A program made the translations under genes and the position numbers. Below, piece after piece: positions 1-6,700 of a DNA stretch of 19,799 nt. Numbering within the stretch: the stretch's first letter is position 1; each line of letters begins with the position of its first letter. Origin of the DNA: an uncultured Planctomycetaceae bacterium (lineage in GTDB: Bacteria > Planctomycetota > Planctomycetia > Pirellulales > Pirellulaceae); NCBI GenBank assembly GCA_903927685.1, contig CAIYOB010000734.1, positions 1 through 19,799 of the forward strand, in the 5' to 3' direction. Under the pieces are notes generated by a model. The model was not told the origin of the DNA, did no database searches, and saw nothing but the letters and a program-made list of their open reading frames with translations.

Positions 1-137
1 AATTCGTCGAAGCTGGGCGCATCCGCGACGATCTGGCCGTCGTCGAAGGCGACAAAACGTCCGGGCGGATACTGGTTGCCCAACGTCTGTTTGACCTGTT
101 GGAAGGCGAGTTGGTTCTTTTCATGATCGAAGGGCAT
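1..137 (-). CDS. Hypothetical protein, N-terminal fragment (truncated by window edge)
   Basis: Reading the minus strand from an ATG at 137 gives 45 codons without a stop before the window ends. The protein begins MPFDHEKNQLAFQQVKQ and continues through GRFVAFDDGQIVADAPSFDE. A textbook Shine-Dalgarno AGGAG lies on the minus strand at 149-145, 7 nt before the ATG, which supports this start. The fragment is soluble-looking, with no signal peptide or membrane segment. The alternation of charged and hydrophobic residues and the GRFVAFDDGQIVADAPSFDE stretch look like a real protein; I associate similar short proteins with planctomycetes but cannot name a family or function. It is divergent from the glycosidase gene, with about 310 bp between the two starts. 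That it is coding is fairly sure; its function is unknown. Confidence 0.72.
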   Translation of the reverse strand, partial: MPFDHEKNQLAFQQVKQTLGNQYPPGRFVAFDDGQIVADAPSFDE

Positions 138-449
138 GACGCGGCTCCTGACGTGCGGCAAGCGGCTTGGCTCGAGCCGTAGCCTGTGTCACCGACTGGC
201 TGTATTATCGCATCTTGACCGCCATCCGTCCACTGGCCGCTGCGAATCGCAAACAGTCAATCGTGGCGTGTAACAGATGCCGATCCAACACGTGGTCTCT
301 GCTACCGGCTCGACAAGCCGTTCAGGTTTTCGTAGTAATCTAACGCTGTCAGCGGATCGTGGACCGCAGGCCAATCTGGCTGGCTGCGTCGACAAAGCAC
401 CAAGCTTGCCCGTACTTGTTCCGCAGAGTCACACTCCCGAGGAGATTCC
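138..449. other. Divergent intergenic region, no gene seen
   Basis: This 312-bp stretch separates the minus-strand fragment from the plus-strand glycosidase. Ribosome binding sites for both neighbours lie at its ends. A short imperfect hairpin (CGGCT/AGCCG, 306-320) is visible. I see no convincing -35/-10 pair, tRNA or small ORF with a ribosome binding site. Both promoters must lie here if each gene is transcribed on its own. Confidence 0.6.
439..444 (+). promoter_or_regulatory. Ribosome binding site of the glycosidase gene
   Basis: GAGGAG ends 5 nt before the ATG at 450 and fixes that start over a second ATG in frame at 453. Confidence 0.7.
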
Positions 450-3400
450 ATGATGGCTCGCTTTTTCGGACCAGAATCGCTCGTCGAACCGTGGCGGTTG
501 TCTGTTTGGCTTCTCGCTGCTGGCCTGGCGGCCATGGCCGTGGCCGGGGACGGGGACGGGGCGCTGGCCGGGGCGGAGACCATTCGCTGGGATTTCGACC
601 GTCCCAGCGATGTGATCGCCCGGGCGAATTTCGAGCCCGCCCGAGTGGCCGACGGCAAACTGGCGGGCGAGACGACTTGGGATCCCTACTTCACGCTGCG
701 CCTTCCTCCGGAACCGGTTGACGCGCGGCGGTTCACCTGGCTGACCGTGCGCCTGTACTCGTCCGCGCCGGCCGACGTGCTCGATATCTACTACGCGAGC
801 CCCGATGGCCGCTGGTGCTTGGGCGGCAAGTTTCCCGTCGCCCGCGGCTGGGCCACCTATCGCGTCGAACTCACCAAGAACTCGTGGCGCGAGACCCGCG
901 CCGGCGAGGACTCGAAACAGTGGGGCGGGCCGAGTCAGCGCGTGAGCGAGTTGCGGATCGATCCCGGCAACCAGGCGGACCGTTGGATCGCGGTGGATTG
1001 GGTGATGCTGCACGAGCCGGAGGAAGGGCAAGTCGAAGGCGTCACGGTCGAGCCGCAGGGACAAGGCCGGATCACGCAATTCGAGGCCCCGGAGGTCAGC
1101 GAAGCGGGCACCCCTGTGAACGTCACGGTAAGGTTGGAATGCGAGCCGATGCCCGCCGGATCGGCCCTGACGGCGTTTGTTCGATTGCGCAGCGGCAAAT
1201 CCATTCTAAGATTGGAGGAGCAGCCGCTGGAACGGTCCGGCACGTCCGCCACGCTGCACGTCTCGCTGGCTACGTCGGCCTATTGGAATCCCGGCGAACT
1301 GACGGTCGAGGTGGGCTGTTACGAAGCCGACTTGCAGGGCGGCCCGACCACCGCGACCGTTCAGTTACGGAACTCGCGGGCCGCTGCGGTCCGGCCGCCG
1401 CATTGCCGGTTACAGCCGCTGGGCGGCGATCCGGCGATCTTTGTCGACGGCCGACCGCTGGCAGGATTCATGTACCTCGTGCACGGCGGGCTGCACTTGG
1501 ACTATCACCGCGAGGCGGCCGCGGCGGGCGTGCATCTGTACAGCGACTGGTTCGGCGCGTCGACCTGGTCCGACTTGGGACACGTCGCCCCGGACAAGTA
1601 CGATTACGGCGAGTTCGACCGGTACTTTGCGGCGATTCTGGACCTCGACCCGCAGGCCTATTTCCTGCCGCATGTCGGCCTGGCCGGGCCGCAGTGGTGG
1701 CAGCAGTTGCATCCCGACCAGATGTGCCAGTACGAGGACGGCACGCGCGGGCCAACTTCGTTTGCCTCGCAAGCCTGGCGGCGGGACATCGGCGACGACT
1801 TGCGGCGACTGATCGCGTACCTGCGTCAGGCTCCCTACGCCGACCGGATTCTCGGTTACATCTTCTTCAACGGCTACACGGCCGAGTGGCAGATGTGGGG
1901 CACGTGGCAAGAGTCGCGGGACGACTACAGCCCGCCGGCCCTACGGGCGTTCCGCGAATTCCTCCGCCGACGCTACGGCGATGATGCGTCGCTGCAGGCC
2001 GCCTGGAACGATCCCCGCGCCACGTTGGAAACCGCCGCCGCGCCCGCCTGGCTGCAACGCCGTCCGGCCGGCGTCCAGGTGTTGCGGGACCCGCGCACCG
2101 AACGCCCGGCAATGGACTATTACGAGTTCATCAGCAACATGGATGCGGACGCCGTGCTGGAGATGGCTCGGATCGCGCGCCAGGCGACGCAGGGCCAGTC
2201 GCTGGTCGGGACGTATTACGCCTACCTGACCGCCCACGGTATCAACCAGCAGGATTCGGGCCACCTGGCCGCCGCGCGGGTGTTCGATTCGCCGGACATC
2301 GACTTTTTGATGAGTCCGCCGAACTACTGGTATCGCAAGCCGGGCGAGGCCAGCACGTTCATGTCGGCCACCGATTCGCTGCGGCTGCGCGGCAAATTGT
2401 GGCTGGACGAATCCGATCACCGCACGCACCTGAGCGAGCCCGGGTCCGGCTACGGCCGCGCGGAGACGCTGGAGGAGACACGCGGCGTGTTCTGGCGCGA
2501 GTTTGCCGAAGTGCTGACCAAGCGTGCGGCGGTCAGCTGGTTCGATATGGGCGGCGGCTGGTTTTCCGATCCGGAAGTTCTCGCGGACATGGGCCGAGCG
2601 GCCGCCATCATGCAGGACAGCCTGGCCCGGCGCCAGCCGTTCACGCCCGAGATCGCCGTCGTGGTCGATCCCGACAGTTTCTACTGGATGCGGCCGACGC
2701 TGGCCAATTCGGCCTTGGACTTGAACCAGGTCGTCACCATGCCGCAGTCCGGAGCCCCGTGGGATTTCCTGCTGCTGTCGGACCTCGAACAGCGGCCGTT
2801 GCCGGACTACAAGCTGTACGTCTTTCTGAACGCATTTTGCGTACGGCCTGCGCTGCGCGAAGCGGTGCTCGCCAAACTGAAGAAAAACGGCGCGACGGCT
2901 CTGTTCGTTTACGCACCGGGGTCCTTTGACGGCCGCGAAGGAACGTTGGAGAACATGCGGGCGCTGACGGGCATTCGCATCGCCTGCGAGCCGGTCGCGG
3001 CCCGGCCGCAACTGCGTCTGCAGGCCGACGACCCGCTGGCTCGCGGCCTGGATGCCCGGCAACCGGTCGGTGCCGAGCTGACCGTGGAGCCGCAGTTCTA
3101 CGCCGACGATCCGGAGGCCCGCGTCGTGGGCCGATTGCTGGACGGCGACCGGCCGGGGCTGGTCGTCAAGCCGCAGGACGGCTGGACCAGCATCTACTCG
3201 GCCGGCATGCAACTGCCGCCGGCGCTGATGCGCAACATGGCTCGCGCGGCGGGCGTCCACATCTGGCTGGACAGCGACGATGCGCTGTACACTGACGGCC
3301 AGTACGCCGGCATTCACGCGGCGAGCGACGGAACGAAGGTGCTGCAGCTTCCTCGTCGCTGCCGCGTGATCGACGTCCGGACGGGAGCCGCGATGACGAC

Positions 3401-3473
3401 AGAGGGAAACCGCGTCAGCGTGTCGATGCGCCGCGCCCAGACGGTGCTGCTGCGGCTGGACGACGAAAACTAG
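450..3473 (+). CDS. Secreted GH42-like multidomain glycosidase (putative beta-galactosidase type)
   Basis: The 1007-residue protein most likely hydrolyses a glycoside outside the cytoplasm. Residues 17-32 form a hydrophobic signal segment, with likely cleavage after AVA-32 or the Ala-rich stretch near 42. Residues about 43-195 look like a beta-sandwich (galactose-binding-like) and 205-310 like a second sandwich. From about 325 to 700 comes a region typical of a GH42-like TIM barrel (FVDGRPLAGFMYLVHGG, then DPQAYFLPHVGLAGPQWW). GYTAEWQMWG carries Glu479, a candidate acid/base, and LWLDESDHRTH carries Glu654, a candidate nucleophile. The part after about 730 (VVVDPDSFYWMRP, then KLYVFLNAF) resembles the GH42 trimerisation-type domain, and a short beta domain ends the chain. 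It heads a cluster with two CBM9-like genes, the first starting 24 nt downstream. Export and a sugar-related role are likely. The exact GH family and substrate are inferred from motifs only, and the protein is longer than a classical GH42 enzyme (about 650-700 residues) because of the N-terminal sandwiches. Confidence 0.72.
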   Translation: MMARFFGPESLVEPWRLSVWLLAAGLAAMAVAGDGDGALAGAETIRWDFDRPSDVIARANFEPARVADGKLAGETTWDPYFTLRLPPEPVDARRFTWLTVRLYSSAPADVLDIYYASPDGRWCLGGKFPVARGWATYRVELTKNSWRETRAGEDSKQWGGPSQRVSELRIDPGNQADRWIAVDWVMLHEPEEGQVEGVTVEPQGQGRITQFEAPEVSEAGTPVNVTVRLECEPMPAGSALTAFVRLRSGKSILRLEEQPLERSGTSATLHVSLATSAYWNPGELTVEVGCYEADLQGGPTTATVQLRNSRAAAVRPPHCRLQPLGGDPAIFVDGRPLAGFMYLVHGGLHLDYHREAAAAGVHLYSDWFGASTWSDLGHVAPDKYDYGEFDRYFAAILDLDPQAYFLPHVGLAGPQWWQQLHPDQMCQYEDGTRGPTSFASQAWRRDIGDDLRRLIAYLRQAPYADRILGYIFFNGYTAEWQMWGTWQESRDDYSPPALRAFREFLRRRYGDDASLQAAWNDPRATLETAAAPAWLQRRPAGVQVLRDPRTERPAMDYYEFISNMDADAVLEMARIARQATQGQSLVGTYYAYLTAHGINQQDSGHLAAARVFDSPDIDFLMSPPNYWYRKPGEASTFMSATDSLRLRGKLWLDESDHRTHLSEPGSGYGRAETLEETRGVFWREFAEVLTKRAAVSWFDMGGGWFSDPEVLADMGRAAAIMQDSLARRQPFTPEIAVVVDPDSFYWMRPTLANSALDLNQVVTMPQSGAPWDFLLLSDLEQRPLPDYKLYVFLNAFCVRPALREAVLAKLKKNGATALFVYAPGSFDGREGTLENMRALTGIRIACEPVAARPQLRLQADDPLARGLDARQPVGAELTVEPQFYADDPEARVVGRLLDGDRPGLVVKPQDGWTSIYSAGMQLPPALMRNMARAAGVHIWLDSDDALYTDGQYAGIHAASDGTKVLQLPRRCRVIDVRTGAAMTTEGNRVSVSMRRAQTVLLRLDDEN

Positions 3474-3486
3474 TTGAAGCAGACGC

Positions 3487-3492
3487 AGGAGG
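3487..3492 (+). promoter_or_regulatory. Ribosome binding site of the first CBM9-like gene
   Basis: A perfect AGGAGG ends 4 nt before the ATG at 3497. It shows that translation starts here and that this copy has no N-terminal signal peptide. Confidence 0.75.
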
Positions 3493-3496
3493 GGAC

Positions 3497-4222
3497 ATGT
3501 CAGCATCCCAACAGCCCAGCGATCGCAGCTATCCTGTCAAGTACGCGCCGCAGGCCAAGCTTGTGATCGACGGCCGAGTCGACGAGGCGGAATGGGCCCT
3601 GGCCCACGTCGAGGCGGGCTTCCGTTTCCCGTGGAACCAGGCCGCCGCGCCGTGGACCGAGTTTCGGGCGTTGTACGACGAGGCGTTTCTGTACTTCGCG
3701 TTCCGCGTGCATGACGAGGACGTGGTGGTGCTCGACGTGCTCCGCGACAAGCAGGACGTGGTGCTGGAGGACCGCGTCGAGATGTTCTTCAGCCGCGACG
3801 ACCGGATGTCGGACTACTGGGCGATCGAAGTCGACCCGCTGGGCCGGACGTACGATTACCGTGGCGCGTTCTATCGCCAGTGCGATCCGGCGTGGTCTTG
3901 GCCGGGCCTGGAGACCAAGGGCAGGTTGCGGGAGCTGGGCTACGAGGTCGAAGGCCGGATCCCGCTGGCCAGCTTCGTTGCGCTGCTTGGCAAGCCGCTG
4001 CAGCCGGGGGCCAAGATTCGCTGCGGCTTGTATCGGGCCGAGTTCAGCCATGACCGCAGCGGGCGGCCGGTGGCCCCGCAGGCCAGCATCCACACGCAGG
4101 GCCGCCGAACCGAGGGCCCGCCGCCGCTGGAGGACTGGATCAGCTGGATCGATCCCGGCACGCCGCAACCCGATTTTCACGTGCCGTCGTCGCTGGGCTG
4201 GCTGGAGTTGGTGAAACCTTGA
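3497..4222 (+). CDS. CBM9-like (DOMON superfamily) carbohydrate-binding protein, copy 1, no signal peptide
   Basis: This 241-residue protein is essentially one family 9 carbohydrate-binding-like beta-sandwich. The N-terminal part has the typical KLVIDGRVDEAEWALA motif (about 22-37), followed by strands with FLYFAFRVHDEDVVVLD, an acidic LEDRVEMFFSRDDR segment, RTYDYRGAFYRQ, and the closing EFSHDRSG and DFHVPSSLGWLEL blocks. Members of this group bind sugars or sit beside glycosidases; no catalytic motif is visible. It follows the glycosidase by 24 nt with a strong ribosome binding site and is probably co-transcribed. Unlike the next gene, it begins directly with MSASQQPSDRSYP and has no hydrophobic leader, so as annotated it would stay in the cytoplasm. 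It is clearly paralogous to the next gene along its full length. The fold is fairly sure; the ligand is unknown. Confidence 0.78.
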   Translation: MSASQQPSDRSYPVKYAPQAKLVIDGRVDEAEWALAHVEAGFRFPWNQAAAPWTEFRALYDEAFLYFAFRVHDEDVVVLDVLRDKQDVVLEDRVEMFFSRDDRMSDYWAIEVDPLGRTYDYRGAFYRQCDPAWSWPGLETKGRLRELGYEVEGRIPLASFVALLGKPLQPGAKIRCGLYRAEFSHDRSGRPVAPQASIHTQGRRTEGPPPLEDWISWIDPGTPQPDFHVPSSLGWLELVKP

Positions 4223-4265
4223 TTCGTGTTGACGCGAGAGAGCCTCGACTTTCGGAGATCCGCTG

Positions 4266-5063
4266 ATGTGCACTTCGTTGTTGCTCGTCTTGATGATGGC
4301 CGCAGAGCCTTCGGCTGCAGACGCATCCCGCCCGCCCTGCGACCTGACGTATCCGGCCCGCTGGCTGCCCGCGGCCCGGATCGAATTGGACGGCCGGGCG
4401 GAGGAAGCCGACTGGAGCCTGGCGGTGGTCGAGAAGCGGTTTACCTTCCCTTGGAAGCAAGCGGCCGCGCCGGCTACGGAATTCCGGGCGTTGTGTACCG
4501 AGGAATTCTTATACTTCACCTTCCGCGTACACGACGAGGACATTGTGGTGCTGGATCGGTTGCGGGACGAAGAGGACGCTGTCTTCGAGGACCGGGCAGA
4601 GATGTACTTCAGCCGCGACGAGCGGATGGCGGACTATTTCTGTTTCGAGGTTGACTCCCGCGGCCGAGCGATGGACTATCGGGGGGCCTTCTATCGCCAG
4701 TTGGATCCCAAGTGGAACTGGCCGGGGCTCGAGACTCGCGGCTCGGCCCTCGAGCAGGGTTACGTGGTCGAAGGCCGCATCCCGCTGGCCAGTTTCCCAG
4801 CCTTGGGATTCCCAACTCTGCGGCCCGGCGTCAAAATCCGTTGCGGCCTGTTCCGCGCCGAATTCAGTCACGACCGGAGCGGCAAGCCGGCGGTCCTGTC
4901 CGAGAGCATTCACACCCGCGGCCGCAGCCTGGACGGCCCGCAGCTCGTCCAGGAATGGATGGCCTGGGTGGATCCAAAGACGGAAGAGCCCGACTTCCAC
5001 GTCCCCGCGTCCCTGGGGTGGCTGGCGATTGTGCCGGCAGGCGCCCCGCCGCGTCCCGGCTGA
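4266..5063 (+). CDS. CBM9-like carbohydrate-binding protein, copy 2, with signal peptide
   Basis: This 265-residue paralogue of the preceding protein shares the same block order: ARIELDGRAEEADWSLA, FLYFTFRVHDEDIVVLD, MDYRGAFYRQLDPKW, GYVVEGRIPLASF, EFSHDRSGKP and PDFHVPASLGWLAI. It differs by an extra N-terminus, MCTSLLLVLMMAAEPSAADA, which looks like a cleavable signal peptide, though it lacks the usual basic n-region. The ATG has a GGAG at 4254-4257, 8 nt upstream, and the frame is closed by a stop at 4230, so no longer form is possible. The gap to copy 1 is 43 nt. The arrangement suggests tandem duplication in the glycosidase cluster, with one copy exported. No catalytic residues are recognised, and a lectin-like or accessory sugar-binding role is inferred. 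Confidence 0.78.
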   Translation: MCTSLLLVLMMAAEPSAADASRPPCDLTYPARWLPAARIELDGRAEEADWSLAVVEKRFTFPWKQAAAPATEFRALCTEEFLYFTFRVHDEDIVVLDRLRDEEDAVFEDRAEMYFSRDERMADYFCFEVDSRGRAMDYRGAFYRQLDPKWNWPGLETRGSALEQGYVVEGRIPLASFPALGFPTLRPGVKIRCGLFRAEFSHDRSGKPAVLSESIHTRGRSLDGPQLVQEWMAWVDPKTEEPDFHVPASLGWLAIVPAGAPPRPG

Positions 5064-5181
5064 AATTTGTGGTGCCTGGGAGGCGATCGCAGCGAGCCCC
5101 CAATGCGGGCGTTAGGATCGGCGAAGGATTTACGAACGCCTCGTCGATCGCCGTAGGTTGCTCCGGATGCGTGAGATTCGC

Positions 5182-5235
5182 GTGTACGAGTATGTGTACG
5201 AGTAGGGCACTCTTCTCGTACACATACTCGTACAC
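5182..5235. repeat. Perfect 21-bp inverted repeat made of four GTGTACGAG units
   Basis: The left arm (5182-5202) and right arm (5215-5235) are exact reverse complements, separated by a 12-nt loop (5203-5214). Each arm is itself two direct copies of GTGTACGAG separated by TAT (ATA on the other strand), so the element holds four copies of a 9-mer, two in each orientation. The stem is only moderately GC-rich and no T-tract follows, which argues against a simple intrinsic terminator. It could be a REP-like interspersed repeat, a protein-binding array or an mRNA-stabilising hairpin. Confidence 0.9.
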
Positions 5236-5370
5236 TCCTATCTCTTCCGGGTCGGAATGCGACAGTTGTTTCCTTGCCGTTTCTCACCGTTGGCCCGTGG
5301 CTCACGAGGCCCGTTTGCCGTTGACCCCAAGCGGCGGCAGCCATAGGCTGTTGGCACACGTCTGCCGCTG

Positions 5371-5386
5371 GTCCCCCAATGGGGAC
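5371..5386 (+). terminator. Short GC-rich hairpin, possible weak terminator or attenuator
   Basis: GTCCCC, loop CAAT, GGGGAC form a perfect 6-bp stem with a 4-nt loop. No run of T follows, so function as an intrinsic terminator is doubtful. It lies 78 nt before the esterase start and could instead affect its leader. Confidence 0.25.
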
Positions 5387-5453
5387 TCGCTTGGCTTTGA
5401 CGTCGACCATGTGATCCCGTCCGGCGAACCTTGGGCGGAAACCACGTTGAAAC

Positions 5454-5458
5454 AAGGA
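5454..5458 (+). promoter_or_regulatory. Ribosome binding site deciding the esterase start
   Basis: AAGGA ends 6 nt before the ATG at 5465. The open frame extends far upstream, to 4712 and beyond, so this site and the start of family similarity are what place the true start here. Confidence 0.6.
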
Positions 5459-5464
5459 CAGACC

Positions 5465-6397
5465 ATGCCGTTGGATCCCCAGACCCGCATTCTCTTGGAG
5501 CAGATGGCCAAGGCGAATCTGACGCCGTACGAGGCGATGACGCCGCAAGAGGCTCGCCGTCAGATGGCGTTGGGCAGCTGTTTCATGGAGCGGCCGGCGG
5601 AGGTCTATGCCTGGGAGGACCGCGAGCTCCCTGGGCCGCACGGCTCGGTCCGCATCCGCCACTACCGGCCGTCGGCGGCGGCCGTGCTGCCGGTGGTGGT
5701 CTTCTTTCACGGCGGCGGCTGGGTGATGGGCAGCATCGAGACGCACGACGGGTACTGCCGCCAGTTGGCCAACGCGTCCGGTTGGGCGGTGGTCTCGGTG
5801 GATTACCGCCTGGCCCCCGAGCACAAGTTCCCGGCAGGTCTGGAGGACGCGTACGCCGCGACGAGTTGGGTCCGCACGCACGCCGCCGAAATCGGCGTGG
5901 ATCCCGAGCGGATCGCCGTGGCGGGGGACAGTGCCGGCGGCAATCTGGCCGCCGCCGTGCCCCTGCTGGCCCGGGACCGCGGCGGGCCGGGACTGCGGTT
6001 CCAACTGTTGCTGTATCCGGTTCTGGACCACCATTTCGAAACGCCGTCGTACCACGAAAATGCGCGGGGATACCACCTGACCCGCGACGCCATGATCTGG
6101 TCGTGGCAGCACTATCTCGGCAGCCCGCGGGACGGCGCGTTGCCCTACGCCTCGCCGCTGCGAGCGGGCGATCTGAGCGGCCTGCCCGCCGCGCTGATCA
6201 TGACGGCCGAGTACGATCCGCTGCGGGACGAGGGCGAAGCGTACGCAGCGCGCCTGGGCGCGGCCGGCGTCCCGGTAACGCTGAAACGCTACGCCGGCCT
6301 GATCCACGGCTTCGCCCGCCGCACCAACGTCCTGGACCGCGCCCGCGACGCGCTGCAGGACGCGGCCGCGGCTCTGCACGCCGTGGGAAATCCCTGA
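5465..6397 (+). CDS. Alpha/beta-hydrolase esterase, hormone-sensitive-lipase family (family IV)
   Basis: The 310-residue protein is a typical bacterial HSL-type carboxylesterase, expected to hydrolyse short-chain esters. The oxyanion-hole motif HGGGW starts at His82. The nucleophile elbow GDSAGG carries Ser156. The acid is probably Asp251 in EYDPLRDEG and the base His281 in LIHGF. YRLAPEHKFPAGLED between the first two motifs is also characteristic. The length matches the family (about 300-320 residues). There is no signal peptide, so the enzyme should be cytoplasmic. The start is chosen from the AAGGA site and because the N-terminal cap region begins with LDPQTRILLEQMAKA. It stands 400 bp from the sugar cluster; removal of acyl groups from imported sugars is possible but only inferred. 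The substrate cannot be predicted. Confidence 0.9.
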   Translation: MPLDPQTRILLEQMAKANLTPYEAMTPQEARRQMALGSCFMERPAEVYAWEDRELPGPHGSVRIRHYRPSAAAVLPVVVFFHGGGWVMGSIETHDGYCRQLANASGWAVVSVDYRLAPEHKFPAGLEDAYAATSWVRTHAAEIGVDPERIAVAGDSAGGNLAAAVPLLARDRGGPGLRFQLLLYPVLDHHFETPSYHENARGYHLTRDAMIWSWQHYLGSPRDGALPYASPLRAGDLSGLPAALIMTAEYDPLRDEGEAYAARLGAAGVPVTLKRYAGLIHGFARRTNVLDRARDALQDAAAALHAVGNP

Positions 6398-6406
6398 GAT
6401 TCCCCC

Positions 6407-6422
6407 CGGGTTCGCGAACCCG
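6407..6422. repeat. 16-bp perfect palindrome just after the esterase
   Basis: CGGGTTCGCGAACCCG is its own reverse complement and begins 10 nt after the esterase stop codon. As RNA it would form a GGGTT/AACCC stem on a CGCG loop. No T-run follows, so it is either a weak terminator or a dyad operator for the downstream efflux operon; the sequence alone cannot decide. Confidence 0.6.
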
Positions 6423-6458
6423 CCATCAATGCACTGCCAGACACGGACGGCCGCCAAG

Positions 6459-6480
6459 GTGACCCGAAGCGTCAGCGAGG
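6459..6480 (+). repeat. Repeat-like motif (GTGACCCGAAGCG...)
   Basis: The 22-nt stretch starts GTGACCCGAAGCG and ends GTCAGCGAGG; in one frame it would read VTRSVSEE. From memory, this motif recurs between genes in planctomycete genomes, where it produces small spurious proteins containing RSVSEE. Only one copy is in the window, so its repeat nature cannot be shown here. Confidence 0.35.
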
Positions 6481-6529
6481 AGATTGGCTGGAAGGTGCTT
6501 CATCCTCGTTTTTGCGTCGGGTTACGATC

Positions 6530-6544
6530 AGCGGCTTCGCCGCT
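6530..6544. repeat. Small perfect hairpin
   Basis: AGCGGC, loop TTC, GCCGCT. It lies 50 nt downstream of the repeat-like motif and may be part of the same element. It may also be chance in GC-rich DNA. Confidence 0.3.
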
Positions 6545-6700
6545 TCACCTCGGACCGTTCGCCGCAGTCCGCCGAGGCAGCTGTCGCCCCAGACGGGACC
6601 GGCGACCAACGGGACTGGCGACCAAGCCTTGCTTGCATGCCGGCGGTTTCGTACAGTTGGGGGTTGGGAACTGGTTCCGCCGCTCCACGAGATCCGCGCC

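Larger units (their letters stand above)
5064..5464. other. Intergenic region with several inverted repeats, no gene seen
   Basis: About 400 bp lie between the second CBM9-like gene and the esterase. One frame is open across it, but the translation is rich in Ser, Cys and Arg, shows no domain, and no ribosome binding site precedes an ATG until 5465, so I do not call a gene. It holds the 21-bp inverted repeat (5182-5235), a 7-bp stem GCGGCAG/CTGCCGC (5334-5340 and 5362-5368) and the hairpin at 5371-5386. The length and structures suggest that transcription ends or restarts here, so the esterase may not belong to the sugar cluster. Confidence 0.6.
6398..6700. other. Intergenic region upstream of the efflux operon
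   Basis: About 300 bp with no convincing gene. It holds the 16-bp palindrome at 6407-6422, the motif at 6459-6480 and a small hairpin at 6530-6544. Frames are open across it because of the GC content, including the one that continues into the membrane-fusion protein, but no ribosome binding site or known domain supports coding. The promoter of the pump operon is expected here; I could not identify clear -35 and -10 boxes. Confidence 0.55.

Noticed and set aside
1941..3506. Minus-strand open frame of 521 codons opposite the glycosidase
   Set aside because: Arg/Gln/His-rich shadow frame, with no ribosome binding site or domain.
5182..5235. Inverted repeat considered as the ends of an insertion sequence
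   Set aside because: Only 12 nt lie between the arms and no transposase or target duplication is visible.
4712..5464. N-terminal extension of the esterase frame across the upstream gap and into the CBM9-like gene
   Set aside because: The extension overlaps a well-supported gene in another frame, crosses the inverted repeat and shows no domain. The ATG at 5465 has a ribosome binding site and fits the family length.
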